Shown here: one piece after another, positions 17,667-27,590 of the stretch
How the letters are laid out: each line of letters starts with the position of its first letter
Position numbering within the stretch: position 1 is the first letter of the stretch
NCBI RefSeq assembly: GCF_030815415.1
Contig: NZ_JAUSWW010000001.1
Span: 8,060,001 to 8,124,000 of the forward strand
DNA length: 64,000 nucleotides
Reading direction: 5' to 3'
Origin: Streptomyces canus
Lineage (GTDB): Bacteria; Actinomycetota; Actinomycetes; Streptomycetales; Streptomycetaceae
Notes under the pieces: generated by a model
Told to the model about the DNA's origin: nothing
Seen by the model: the letters and a program-made list of their open reading frames with translations, nothing else
Database searches by the model: none
Position numbers and translations under genes: made by a program

Positions 17667-18338
17667 CTACTGCGCGCCGGGGCGCACCAGACCGCTCTCG
17701 TACGCGTACACCGCCGCCTGCACCCGGTCGCGCAGCCCCAGCTTGGTGAGGACGTGACCCACATGCGTCTTCACCGTGGTCTCGCTCACGAACAGGTCCG
17801 CGGCGACCTCGGCATTGGACAGCCCACGCGCCACCAGCTTCAGCACCTCGACCTCACGGTCGGTGAGCGTGTGCAAGGCGTCCGGGACGGGGTCGTCGCC
17901 CGAGGGCAGATGCGTGGCGTACTTGTCGAGCAGCCGGCGCGTGATGCTCGGCGCGAGCATCGCCTCACCGGCGGCGACCACCCGGATCGCCTGCACCAGC
18001 TCGTTGGCCGGGGCATCCTTGAGCAGGAAACCGCTGGCCCCCGCCCTGAGCGCCTCCACCACGTACTCGTCGAGGTCGAAAGTGGTCAGCACCAACACCT
18101 TCGCCGGGCCGTCCCGCCCGGGGCCGGTGATCTGCCGGGTCGCCTCCACACCGTCCATCCGCGGCATACGGATGTCCATCAGGACCACATCGGGCTGCAA
18201 GGCCCGCACCTGGTCGAGCGCCTGGAGCCCGTCACCGGCCTCGCCGACCACAGCGATGTCCTGCTCGGCCTCCAGGATCATCCGGAAGCCGGTGCGCAGC
18301 AGCGGCTGGTCGTCGACCAGTAGGACGCGGATGGCCAC
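17667..18338 (-). CDS. LuxR/NarL-family response regulator (orphan)
   Basis: A 223-residue two-domain regulator. The receiver domain has the acidic pair DD at residues 9-10, phosphoacceptor Asp55 (VVLMDIRMPRMDG), and a conserved Thr/Lys pair (VLTTFD, LLKDAP). The C-terminal HTH reads LTDREVEVLKLVARGLSNAEVA with VKTHVGHVLTKL. No histidine kinase is adjacent: the upstream gene on this strand is a nuclease. The cognate kinase is therefore elsewhere, or it acts as an orphan. Targets are unknown. Confidence 0.93.
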   Translation of the reverse strand: MAIRVLLVDDQPLLRTGFRMILEAEQDIAVVGEAGDGLQALDQVRALQPDVVLMDIRMPRMDGVEATRQITGPGRDGPAKVLVLTTFDLDEYVVEALRAGASGFLLKDAPANELVQAIRVVAAGEAMLAPSITRRLLDKYATHLPSGDDPVPDALHTLTDREVEVLKLVARGLSNAEVAADLFVSETTVKTHVGHVLTKLGLRDRVQAAVYAYESGLVRPGAQ

Positions 18339-18353
18339 GTAAGTCTCCTTCGC

Positions 18354-19337
<984 letters not shown>

Positions 19338-19511
19338 GACCCCAGACCTTACGGCCCACCACTGACAGTGACCCAGTCGCGGCCGAGACCCCCGCGACAA
19401 CAGAGAAAACAGAGGGGGTGCCGAGGCGGAACGCGTGACGACCGCCGCATACCATCGACCCGAGACCCTTCCGCCGGCAGGCGCGGAAGACGCTTCGAAC
19501 GAGGGGAAACC

Positions 19512-21116
19512 GTGGACGAGAGCGGCGGGAGCGGGCACCCGCGGTCCGGCAACGACGAGCCGGCCCACCAGCACGCAGGCCCTGCGGCCCCGACCGCCGA
19601 CCCCGAACACCCCGACGCGGACGCCCCCGAGCAGGGCGCCGACGCCGCTGCCGCCGCCCGCTCCGAGGAAGACACCGCGGACGCGCCGAAGCACGACAGC
19701 GAGACCGCGGAGACCGCCGCGACGGCGCCTTCGGCAAAAACCCCGGCCTCACACGAGGACACCACGCCGGACGAGGGGGAACGGCCCGCCGCCGACGCCA
19801 CCCCGTCGCAGCACACCCCGGAGCACCCCGCCGCCGACGGAAACGGCACGGAAACAGCACCCGAGGACCGCCCCGCCACTCCCGCCGACGCCCCCCACAC
19901 CCACCCCGACCGCACCCTCGCCCACTCCGGCACGGCCAGGAGCCGCCCGCCCCGCCGCCAGAAGGACCCCGGCGGCGGGCTCCTCATGGGACGCCCCTTC
20001 GGCGTGCCCGTGTACGTCGCACCCAGCTGGTTCCTCGTCGCCGCCCTCATCACCTGGGTCTTCGGCGGCCAACTGGACCGCGTCCTGCCCGAACTCGGAG
20101 CCGCCCGCTACCTCGTGTCGCTCTTCTTCGCGGTCGCCTTCTACGCCTCCGTGCTCGTGCACGAACTCGCCCACACCGTCGCCGCCCTCCGCTTCAAACT
20201 GCCCGTACGCCGCATCCAGCTCCAGTTCTTCGGCGGCGTCTCCGAGATCGAGAAAGAAGCCGAGACCCCGGGCCGGGAGTTCGTCCTGGCCTTCGTCGGC
20301 CCCCTCCTCTCCCTCGTCCTCGCCGGCCTCTTCTACCTCGCCATGCAGCCCGTGGAACCCGGCACCGTCCCCGGCGTCCTGCTGGCCGGCCTGATGATCT
20401 CCAACCTCATCGTGGCCGCCTTCAACCTCCTGCCCGGCCTGCCCCTCGACGGCGGCCGCATGCTCCGCGCGGTCGTCTGGAAGATCACCGGCAAACCCAT
20501 GAGCGGCACCATCGCCGCCGCCTGGGTCGGCCGCGCCCTCGCCGTCTGCGTCCTCATCGGCCTCCCCCTGCTCACCCAGTCCGGGGCACTCGGCTCCAAC
20601 GCCGAGGACAACGTCGGCATGGACACCGTGATGGACGCCCTGCTCGCCGCCATCCTCGCCGCGATCATCTGGACCGGCGCCGGCAACAGCCTCCGCATGG
20701 CCCGCCTGCGCGAACACCTCCCCGAACTGCGCGCCCGCAACCTCACCCGCCGCGCCGTCCCCGTCGAGACGAACACCCCCCTGTCGGAAGCCCTGCGCCG
20801 CGCCAACGAAGCCGGCGCCCGCGCCCTGGTCGTCGTCGACGCCGACGGCGAACCCCTCTCCCTCGTCCGCGAGGCCGCCATCGTCGGCGTCCCCGAACAC
20901 CGCCGCCCCTGGGTCGCCGTCAGCGGCCTCGCCCAAGACCTCACCGACGGCATGCGCGTCTCCGTGGAACTCGCCGGCGAAGACCTCCTGGACACCCTGC
21001 GCGCCACCCCCGCCACCGAATACCTGGTGGTCGAGGAGACCGGAGAGATCTACGGCGTCCTGTCCGCCGCCGACGTCGAGCGCGCCTTCGTCAAGGCCAT
21101 GGCCCGCCCCAGCTGA
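19512..21116 (+). CDS. M50 site-2 zinc metalloprotease with CBS domains
   Basis: A 534-residue membrane protease. The first 165 or so residues are a Glu/Pro/Ala-rich disordered stretch, followed by six or so membrane segments. HELAH (His217, Glu218, His221) is the zinc-binding motif and LPLDGGRML with Asp313 is the third ligand; the C-terminal 120 residues form CBS-type repeats. Proteases of this type cut transmembrane substrates such as anti-sigma factors; the target is unknown. The start is GTG at 19512; the frame runs open far upstream, but that region belongs to the opposite-strand nuclease gene. Confidence 0.9.
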   Translation: MDESGGSGHPRSGNDEPAHQHAGPAAPTADPEHPDADAPEQGADAAAAARSEEDTADAPKHDSETAETAATAPSAKTPASHEDTTPDEGERPAADATPSQHTPEHPAADGNGTETAPEDRPATPADAPHTHPDRTLAHSGTARSRPPRRQKDPGGGLLMGRPFGVPVYVAPSWFLVAALITWVFGGQLDRVLPELGAARYLVSLFFAVAFYASVLVHELAHTVAALRFKLPVRRIQLQFFGGVSEIEKEAETPGREFVLAFVGPLLSLVLAGLFYLAMQPVEPGTVPGVLLAGLMISNLIVAAFNLLPGLPLDGGRMLRAVVWKITGKPMSGTIAAAWVGRALAVCVLIGLPLLTQSGALGSNAEDNVGMDTVMDALLAAILAAIIWTGAGNSLRMARLREHLPELRARNLTRRAVPVETNTPLSEALRRANEAGARALVVVDADGEPLSLVREAAIVGVPEHRRPWVAVSGLAQDLTDGMRVSVELAGEDLLDTLRATPATEYLVVEETGEIYGVLSAADVERAFVKAMARPS

Positions 21117-21162
21117 ACTTCACGTGGTCGGCGCCCCCCACAAACCCCGGTAGTCTGTTCAC

Positions 21163-22065
21163 ATGTCCGAACCGACCGGTGCCGCCCGCAGGCGCGGGCC
21201 CTTCAAGGTCGGGGACCAGGTTCAGCTGACCGACCCCAAGGGCCGCCACTACACGTTCACGCTCGAGGCCGGGAAGAACTTCCACACCCACAAGGGTTCC
21301 TTCCCCCACGACGAACTGATCGGCGCTCCCGAGGGCAGCGTTGTCCGCACCACCGGGAACGTCGCCTACCTCGCGCTGCGCCCCCTGCTCCCCGACTACG
21401 TCCTGTCCATGCCCCGCGGGGCAGCCGTCGTCTACCCGAAGGACGCGGGGCAGATCCTCGCCTTCGCCGACATCTTCCCCGGCGCACGCGTCGTCGAAGC
21501 CGGCGTCGGCTCCGGCTCGCTCAGCAGCTTCCTGCTGCGCGCCATCGGCGACCAGGGCATGCTGCACAGCTACGAGCGCCGCGAGGACTTCGCCGAGATC
21601 GCCCAACAGAACGTCGAGCGCTACTTCGGCGGCCCGCACCCCGCCTGGCAGCTCACCGTCGGCGACCTCCAGGACAACCTGTCCGACACCGACGTCGACC
21701 GCGTCATCCTCGACATGCTCGCCCCCTGGGAATGCCTGGAGGCCGTCTCCAAGGCGCTGGTCCCCGGCGGCATCCTCTGCTGCTACGTCGCGACCACCAC
21801 CCAGCTCGCCCGGACCGTCGAATCCATCCGCGAGATCGGCAGCTTCAACGAGCCGACCTCCTGGGAGACGATGATCCGCAACTGGCACGTCGAGGGCCTG
21901 GCCGTCCGCCCCGACCACCGGATGATCGGCCACACCGGCTTCCTGCTCACCGCCCGCCGCCTCGCCGACGGCGTCGAGCCGCCCATGCGCCGCCGCCGCC
22001 CCGCCAAGGGCGCCTACGGCGAGGACTACACCGGCCCGAACGCCGACGGAGGCTCCGGCCGCTGA
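21163..22065 (+). CDS. trmI: tRNA (adenine-N1)-methyltransferase, TrmI type
   Basis: A 300-residue class I AdoMet methyltransferase. The AdoMet-binding loop EAGVGSGSLS lies near residue 112 and the catalytic-site LDMLAPWE is near residue 185. An N-terminal beta-barrel-like domain precedes it, as in TrmI, which makes m1A58 in the T-loop of tRNAs. It lies 46 bases after the M50 protease gene and upstream of the ferredoxin and arc genes, the conserved actinobacterial order. The ATG at 21163 is preceded by TCTGTTCAC, with no strong ribosome-binding site. Confidence 0.93.
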   Translation: MSEPTGAARRRGPFKVGDQVQLTDPKGRHYTFTLEAGKNFHTHKGSFPHDELIGAPEGSVVRTTGNVAYLALRPLLPDYVLSMPRGAAVVYPKDAGQILAFADIFPGARVVEAGVGSGSLSSFLLRAIGDQGMLHSYERREDFAEIAQQNVERYFGGPHPAWQLTVGDLQDNLSDTDVDRVILDMLAPWECLEAVSKALVPGGILCCYVATTTQLARTVESIREIGSFNEPTSWETMIRNWHVEGLAVRPDHRMIGHTGFLLTARRLADGVEPPMRRRRPAKGAYGEDYTGPNADGGSGR

Positions 22066-22094
22066 GGCGGCCCCCAGCCGCATACAACGCAACC

Positions 22095-22142
22095 GCGCCG
22101 TGGCCGAGTTCCCGACAGTCGTCCGGAACTCGGCCACGGCGC
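22095..22142 (+). terminator. strong terminator after trmI
   Basis: An 18-bp perfect inverted repeat starting GCGCCGTGGCCG (22095-22112) and completed at 22125-22142, followed by TCTTTCATT. Loop of 12 bases. This is 30 bases after the trmI stop. Confidence 0.9.
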
Positions 22143-22278
22143 TCTTTCATTGACACCGCACCAGAAAACGCAAGGCCGCGAGCCGACAAGCACCGACCCC
22201 GCCGTTCCGCCACGGCGAGCCGTGTGGCAGCATGCTGGCCACCCCCACCGGCACCAGCCCTCTCGGGAGTCACCCTCA

Positions 22279-22857
22279 GTGCAGCAATCCGCGGTCCCGG
22301 AACTCGCTCACACCCACACCCGCCCCATCCACTGGGTCGCCACCGCCACAGCAGTCGCCGGCGTCATAGCGCTCTCCTCGGTACTCCAGCCGAATCCGGC
22401 CACCGCCGCCCAGGCCGCCGGCCCCCAGTCACACAGCGCCCCCACCACCGTCACCGCCCCCGACCCCGCCCACATCGACTTCCCGATCGAATGCGGCCCG
22501 GTCAAGGCACTCGTGGTGAAGAAAGCCTCCGGCGACCTCGACGGTGACGGCAGGCCCGAAACCGTGGCGGTCGTCCACTGCGACGCCCCCATGGGCACCC
22601 CACCCGACGGCGTCTACGTCCTCACCCAGGCCGCCGACGCCAAAACCCCCCGCGTCGTCGCGACCCTCGTGAACCCCAAGGACCGCATCACCGTCAACAC
22701 CCTCACGGTCTCCGACGCGACGGTCACCGCCGACATGGTCGGCTACTCCTCGGACTCCGTACCCAGTTGCTGCCCCGACGTCACCACGGGCGCCAAGTGG
22801 CAGTGGAAGAACGGCACCTTCGTCCGCTCCACACCCGCAGGCGCCCACAGCGTCTGA
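22279..22857 (+). CDS. secreted protein with FG-GAP/VCBS-like repeat segment, unknown function
   Basis: A 192-residue hypothetical protein. The GTG at 22279 has a CGGGAG ribosome-binding site and gives a signal-peptide-like N-terminus (positively charged residues, hydrophobic core WVATATAVAGVIALSSVL, small residues AATAAQ) that suggests export. The mature part holds DLDGDGRPETVAVVHCD, similar to calcium-binding FG-GAP repeats, and a double cysteine pair (CGP, PSCCPD). I recognise no named family. An unrelated AT-poor upstream frame extension was rejected. It is between the trmI terminator and the convergent ferredoxin gene. Confidence 0.7.
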   Translation: MQQSAVPELAHTHTRPIHWVATATAVAGVIALSSVLQPNPATAAQAAGPQSHSAPTTVTAPDPAHIDFPIECGPVKALVVKKASGDLDGDGRPETVAVVHCDAPMGTPPDGVYVLTQAADAKTPRVVATLVNPKDRITVNTLTVSDATVTADMVGYSSDSVPSCCPDVTTGAKWQWKNGTFVRSTPAGAHSV

Positions 22858-22881
22858 TACGCACGCAGGGCACCCGACGAC

Positions 22882-23187
22882 TCAGTCCGCCTCGGGCCCG
22901 TACACCTCGACCCGATCCGACACCCGGCGCACATGAATGCACTCGCCGGGACACTCCTTGGCCGAGTCCACCACGTCCGTGAGCAACGGCAGTGGCACCG
23001 GCGTCGTCGCGCCCTTGGCCTGCAGCAGCTCGTCGCCCGTGCCCTTCACATAGGCCAGACCATCGATGTCCAGCTCGAACACCTCGGGCGCGTACTGCGC
23101 ACAGATGCCGTCGCCGGTACAGAGATCCTGATCGATCCAGACCTCGAGAGCCTCACCGTCGGCCACAGCTTCCTGCTGCACGCTCAT
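22882..23187 (-). CDS. small ferredoxin
   Basis: A 101-residue ferredoxin of the type common in Streptomyces P450 systems and other actinobacterial loci. Cys23 and Cys29 (LCTGDGICAQ) with Cys79 and Cys83 (ECPGECIHV) form the cluster-binding set; the spacing C-x5-C with distant C-x3-C suggests a [3Fe-4S] or [4Fe-4S] cluster, and I cannot choose between them. It is monocistronic, divergent from arc. A P450 gene of the window lies 31 kb away, so no partner is indicated. Confidence 0.88.
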   Translation of the reverse strand: MSVQQEAVADGEALEVWIDQDLCTGDGICAQYAPEVFELDIDGLAYVKGTGDELLQAKGATTPVPLPLLTDVVDSAKECPGECIHVRRVSDRVEVYGPEAD

Positions 23188-23621
23188 GTCTCCTGCCCCA
23201 TCGGGTGCTGAACACCCACGACCCTACCCCCGGCCACCCGCGCCCGACGGCCCCGCCAAAGGAGCCCCGGACCGTGACACGTCCCGCCCGCCCGTACACG
23301 CTCCGTCAACGAACTCAAGACGCGATCGAGCCGGACCGCAGCCCCGCTGGAGCGCGCCGCGGGCACTCCAGCCCCAGTTCCACGGGCCCCCGACCGGCGA
23401 CGCTGTGGGCAACTCCGGCCCACCGTGGAAGATTTCGAGCACTCCGACCTTGGAACAGTCCGCTTCTGAAGCACGTTCACTGGGTATCCACACGGCGTAG
23501 AGGGATGGCGCAGGGTGACCGACGACACACCTTGACACTCATGGTGATCTAGGGGTTTCAATCGACACCCACCCAGGTAGGGTCTGGAAGCGTCCAGCTC
23601 CCCTTGGAGGAGGTGAGGACC
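23188..23621 (+). promoter_or_regulatory. 434-bp intergenic region upstream of arc and the ferredoxin gene
   Basis: No credible gene. It contains TTGACA at 23532-23537 and a GTAGGGTCTG element at 23577-23586; the latter reappears upstream of pup (27258-27267). TAGGGT would suit a -10 box, but no matching -35 box sits at the usual spacing, so the promoter assignment is tentative. A strong GGAGGAGGTGAGG ribosome-binding site lies directly before the arc start. Confidence 0.4.
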
Positions 23622-25388
23622 GTGGCAGCCCACGACGACGACATGAACCGCGGCATCCGCCCGGGACGAGGGTCCGACGACCCGGCCGGGCAGATTGCCT
23701 ACCTTGAGCAGGAGATCGCCGTCCTGCGACGCAAGCTCGCCGACTCTCCGCGGCACACGAGAATTCTCGAAGAGCGGATCGTCGAACTGCAGACCAATCT
23801 GGCCGGCGTGTCCGCCCAGAACGAACGACTCGCCAACACACTCCGCGAGGCCCGCGACCAGATCGTGGCCCTCAAGGAAGAAGTCGACCGGCTCGCACAG
23901 CCACCGGCCGGCTTCGGAGTCTTCCTGCAGGCCAACGAGGACGGCACCGCCGACATCTTCACCGGAGGACGCAAACTCCGCGTGAACGTCAGCCCCAGCG
24001 TCGAACTCGAAGAACTCCGGCGCGGCCAGGAACTGATGCTCAACGAAGCACTCAACGTGGTCGAGGCCATGGAGTTCGAGAGCGTCGGCGACATCGTCAC
24101 CCTCAAGGAAATCCTCGAGGACGGCGAACGCGCACTCGTGCAGGGGCACACCGACGAGGAAAGGGTGGTGCGGCTCGCCGAGCCACTCCTGGACGTAGTC
24201 ATCCGCCCCGGCGACGCCCTGCTCCTCGAACCCCGATCCGGATACGTCTACGAAGTCGTTCCCAAGAGCGAGGTCGAGGAACTCGTCCTCGAAGAGGTCC
24301 CCGACATCGGCTACGAGCAGATCGGCGGTCTCGGCGGCCAGATCGAGGCCATCCGCGACGCGGTCGAGCTCCCGTACCTCTACCCCGACCTGTTCAAGGA
24401 GCACGAACTGCGGCCGCCCAAGGGCGTGCTGCTCTACGGGCCCCCCGGATGCGGCAAGACGCTCATCGCCAAGGCCGTCGCCAACTCGCTGGCCAAGAAG
24501 GTCGCCGAAGTCACCGGCCAGGCCACCGGCAAGAGCTTCTTCCTCAACATCAAGGGCCCCGAACTCCTCAACAAGTACGTCGGCGAGACCGAGCGGCAGA
24601 TCCGCCTCGTCTTCCAGCGTGCACGTGAGAAGGCCTCCGAGGGCACACCCGTCATCGTCTTCTTCGACGAGATGGAATCCCTCTTCCGCACCCGCGGCTC
24701 CGGTGTCAGCTCGGACGTGGAGAACACCATCGTCCCCCAGCTCCTCGCCGAGATCGACGGCGTGGAAGGCCTGCAGAACGTGGTCGTGATCGGCGCCTCC
24801 AACCGCGAGGACATGATCGACCCCGCCATCCTGCGCCCCGGCCGCCTGGACGTGAAGATCAAGATCGAGCGTCCCGACGCCGAGGCCGCCAAGGACATCT
24901 TCGGCAAGTACCTGACCGAACGCCTCCCGCTGCACTCCGACGACGTCGGCGAGCACGGCGGCAACAGGACCACCACGGTCCAGAGCATGATCCAGACCGC
25001 CGTGGAACACATGTACGCCGAATCCGAGGAAAACCGCTTCCTGGAAGTCACCTACGCCAACGGCGACAAGGAAGTCCTCTACTTCAAGGACTTCAACTCC
25101 GGCGCCATGATCGAGAACATCGTGGGCCGCGCCAAGAAGATGGCGATCAAGGACTTCCTCGACCACAACGCCAAGGGCCTTCGCGTCTCCCACCTCCTCC
25201 AGGCCTGCGTGGACGAGTTCAAGGAGAACGAGGACCTGCCCAACACCACCAACCCGGACGACTGGGCCCGGATCTCCGGAAAGAAGGGCGAACGGATCGT
25301 CTACATCCGTACCCTCATCACCGGAAAGCAGGGTGCCGACACCGGACGCTCCATCGACACGGTGGCCAACACCGGTCAGTACCTGTAA
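23622..25388 (+). CDS. arc: proteasome-associated ATPase ARC/Mpa
   Basis: A 588-residue AAA ATPase that unfolds pupylated proteins and feeds them to the 20S proteasome. Coiled-coil N-terminus (about residues 20-85) binds Pup, then OB-type domains, then the AAA module with Walker A GPPGCGKT at 273-280 and Walker B VIVFFDEME near 344. The C-terminus ends GQYL, the docking tail with a penultimate tyrosine. GTG start at 23622 after a strong ribosome-binding site. A terminator follows, so arc is probably its own transcript with dop and pup downstream from other promoters. Confidence 0.96.
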   Translation: MAAHDDDMNRGIRPGRGSDDPAGQIAYLEQEIAVLRRKLADSPRHTRILEERIVELQTNLAGVSAQNERLANTLREARDQIVALKEEVDRLAQPPAGFGVFLQANEDGTADIFTGGRKLRVNVSPSVELEELRRGQELMLNEALNVVEAMEFESVGDIVTLKEILEDGERALVQGHTDEERVVRLAEPLLDVVIRPGDALLLEPRSGYVYEVVPKSEVEELVLEEVPDIGYEQIGGLGGQIEAIRDAVELPYLYPDLFKEHELRPPKGVLLYGPPGCGKTLIAKAVANSLAKKVAEVTGQATGKSFFLNIKGPELLNKYVGETERQIRLVFQRAREKASEGTPVIVFFDEMESLFRTRGSGVSSDVENTIVPQLLAEIDGVEGLQNVVVIGASNREDMIDPAILRPGRLDVKIKIERPDAEAAKDIFGKYLTERLPLHSDDVGEHGGNRTTTVQSMIQTAVEHMYAESEENRFLEVTYANGDKEVLYFKDFNSGAMIENIVGRAKKMAIKDFLDHNAKGLRVSHLLQACVDEFKENEDLPNTTNPDDWARISGKKGERIVYIRTLITGKQGADTGRSIDTVANTGQYL

Positions 25389-25397
25389 AGGCAGGGC

Positions 25398-25430
25398 GGC
25401 TGCGGGTGCCCTCACCGGGTACCCGCAGCC
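25398..25430 (+). terminator. Rho-independent terminator after arc
   Basis: Near-perfect stem GGCTGCGGGTGCCC / GGGTACCCGCAGCC, one mismatch pair, with a run of five Ts (GACTGTTTTT) just after. One of the few classical T-tailed terminators in the window. Confidence 0.85.
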
Positions 25431-25633
25431 GACTGTTTTTCAGACAACTAACCGGAACAAGAGGCGTGCAAGGCAATGACGCAAATGATCTCCCCACCAG
25501 CGCAAAGCCGTTCTAGGCTCTTCGGTACCGCCGAGTCGCGCAGTGCGGGGACGGGCACCGCACACGCACCGGAGCGCCAGCGGTACTTGAGCGCCGCCCC
25601 CGACCGAGGGCGCCGCCGGGCAAGGAGGGCCGC

Positions 25634-27145
25634 ATGACTGTACGGCGAGTAATGGGCATCGAGACGGAGTACGGGATCTCCGTCCCCGGCCACCCCAACG
25701 CCAATGCCATGCTCACCTCGTCCCAGATCGTCAACGCCTACGCGGCGGCGATGCACCGGGCCCGACGTGCCCGCTGGGACTTCGAGGAGGAGAACCCGCT
25801 GCGGGACGCGCGGGGCTTCGACCTCGCCCGCGAAACCGCCGACTCCAGCCAGCTCACCGACGAGGACATCGGCCTCGCCAACGTCATCCTCACCAACGGC
25901 GCACGCCTGTACGTCGACCACGCACACCCCGAGTACAGCGCCCCCGAGGTCACCAACCCACGCGACGCCGTCCTCTGGGACAAAGCCGGCGAGCGCATCA
26001 TGGCCGAAGCCGCCGAACGCGCGGCCCAGCTCCCCGGCGCCCAGCCGATCCACCTCTACAAGAACAACACCGACAACAAGGGCGCCTCTTACGGCACACA
26101 CGAGAACTACCTGATGAAGCGGGAAACCCCCTTCTCGGACATCGTGCGCCACCTCACGCCCTTCTTCGTCTCCCGCCAGGTCTTCGCCGGGGCCGGCCGC
26201 GTCGGCATCGGCCAGGACGGCCACGAACACGGCTTCCAGATCAGCCAGCGCGCCGACTACTTCGAGGTCGAGGTCGGCCTCGAGACCACCCTCAAGCGCC
26301 CCATCATCAACACCCGCGACGAGCCGCACGCGGACGCCGAGAAGTACCGCCGCCTCCACGTCATCATCGGCGACGCGAACCTCTCGGAGATCTCCACCTA
26401 CCTCAAGCTCGGCACGACCGCCCTGGTCCTGTCCATGATCGAGGACGGCTTCATCGCCGTCGACCTGGCCGTGGACCAGCCCGTACGCACCCTCCACCAG
26501 GTCTCCCACGACCCGACACTCCAGCGCCTGGTCACCCTCCGCAGCGGCCGCACACTCACCGCGGTCCAACTGCAGATGGAGTACTTCGAGCTGTCCCGCA
26601 AGTACGTGGAGGAGCGCTTCGGCGCGGACGCCGACGAACAGACCAAGGACGTCCTGGCCCGCTGGGAGGACACTCTCAACCGGCTCGAGAACGACCCCAT
26701 GAGCCTCGCAGGCGAGCTGGACTGGGTCGCCAAGCGCGAACTCATGGAGAGCTACCGGCGCCGCGACGACCTCGACTGGGACGCCGCGAAGCTCCACCTC
26801 CTCGACCTCCAGTACGCCGACGTACGGGCCGAGAAGGGCCTCTACAACCGTCTCGCCGCCCGCGGCAGGATCAAGCGCCTCCTGGACGAGTCCGACGTCG
26901 AGCGGGCCCGTACGAAGCCGCCGGAGGACACACGCGCGTACTTCCGGGGCCGCTGCCTCGAGCAGTACGCCGACGACGTCGCCGCGGCCTCCTGGGACTC
27001 GGTGATCTTCGACCTGCCGGGGCGGGACTCTCTGCAGCGCGTTCCAACCCTGGAACCGCTTCGCGGAACGCGTAATCACGTCAAGGAGCTCCTGGACCGC
27101 TGTCGCACCGCGGAAGACCTGGTCAGGGTCCTCTCCGGCAACTGA
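25634..27145 (+). CDS. dop: deamidase/depupylase Dop
   Basis: A 503-residue carboxylate-amine ligase-like protein, paralogous to PafA (453 residues) encoded 5 kb downstream. The GIETEYGISVPGH start and KNNTDNKGASYGTHENYL segment are the family signatures. Dop converts Pup C-terminal Gln to Glu and removes Pup from substrates. Pup in this window already ends in Glu, so the depupylase role should dominate here. Chosen ATG at 25634 has GGAGGG just upstream. Downstream, pup begins 188 bp later. Confidence 0.95.
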   Translation: MTVRRVMGIETEYGISVPGHPNANAMLTSSQIVNAYAAAMHRARRARWDFEEENPLRDARGFDLARETADSSQLTDEDIGLANVILTNGARLYVDHAHPEYSAPEVTNPRDAVLWDKAGERIMAEAAERAAQLPGAQPIHLYKNNTDNKGASYGTHENYLMKRETPFSDIVRHLTPFFVSRQVFAGAGRVGIGQDGHEHGFQISQRADYFEVEVGLETTLKRPIINTRDEPHADAEKYRRLHVIIGDANLSEISTYLKLGTTALVLSMIEDGFIAVDLAVDQPVRTLHQVSHDPTLQRLVTLRSGRTLTAVQLQMEYFELSRKYVEERFGADADEQTKDVLARWEDTLNRLENDPMSLAGELDWVAKRELMESYRRRDDLDWDAAKLHLLDLQYADVRAEKGLYNRLAARGRIKRLLDESDVERARTKPPEDTRAYFRGRCLEQYADDVAAASWDSVIFDLPGRDSLQRVPTLEPLRGTRNHVKELLDRCRTAEDLVRVLSGN

Positions 27146-27333
27146 GCGGGTACCCGGAACAAGACCTCCGGACAGGGTGGAAACCCCGACGTCCGGGAAT
27201 CATCGAGATGGCCCCCGTACGTTGAGGAAACTGCGGGGCCGATGTCAGACCGGGCTTGTAGGGTCTGATCATCACCGATCGGCGGATAGCCGACCTGGCG
27301 ACCATGTCGGGCGAAACGAGCGGGGTGAGGGTT

Positions 27334-27552
27334 ATGTCAACCAAGGACACCGGCGGCGGCCAGCAGAAGGCCACACGCTCCACCGAGGAAGTCGAGGAGG
27401 CGGCGCCGGAGGCGGCAGCCACCGAGGACCTCAAGGAGCGCCAGGAAAAGCTGAGCGACGACGTGGACTCCGTCCTGGATGAGATCGACGACGTCCTAGA
27501 GGAGAACGCCGAGGACTTCGTGCGGTCCTTCGTTCAGAAGGGTGGAGAGTAG
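27334..27552 (+). CDS. pup: prokaryotic ubiquitin-like protein Pup
   Basis: A 72-residue, highly acidic, mostly disordered protein. The Pup family core is ELSDDVDSVLDEI-like, and the C-terminus reads FVQKGGE. The last codons are GGT GGA GAG then TAG, so the encoded tail is Gly-Gly-Glu, the ligation-ready form. The chosen ATG at 27334 gives MSTKDTGGG; an earlier in-frame ATG (27304) would add ten residues without a good ribosome-binding site. PafA links the Glu side chain to substrate lysines. Confidence 0.96.
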   Translation: MSTKDTGGGQQKATRSTEEVEEAAPEAAATEDLKERQEKLSDDVDSVLDEIDDVLEENAEDFVRSFVQKGGE

Positions 27553-27590
27553 TTTTTCCCTTCGAATCGAAGGTGACGGGGGAGTCGAGA

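Noticed and set aside
23532..23537. TTGACA as the -35 box of arc
   Set aside because: No -10 hexamer at 16-19 bp; the better TAGGGT lies 40 bp downstream, so the pair is not convincing.
23184..25415. 743-codon minus-strand frame opposite arc
   Set aside because: Same GC shadow effect; no motif or ribosome-binding site, while arc is unambiguous.
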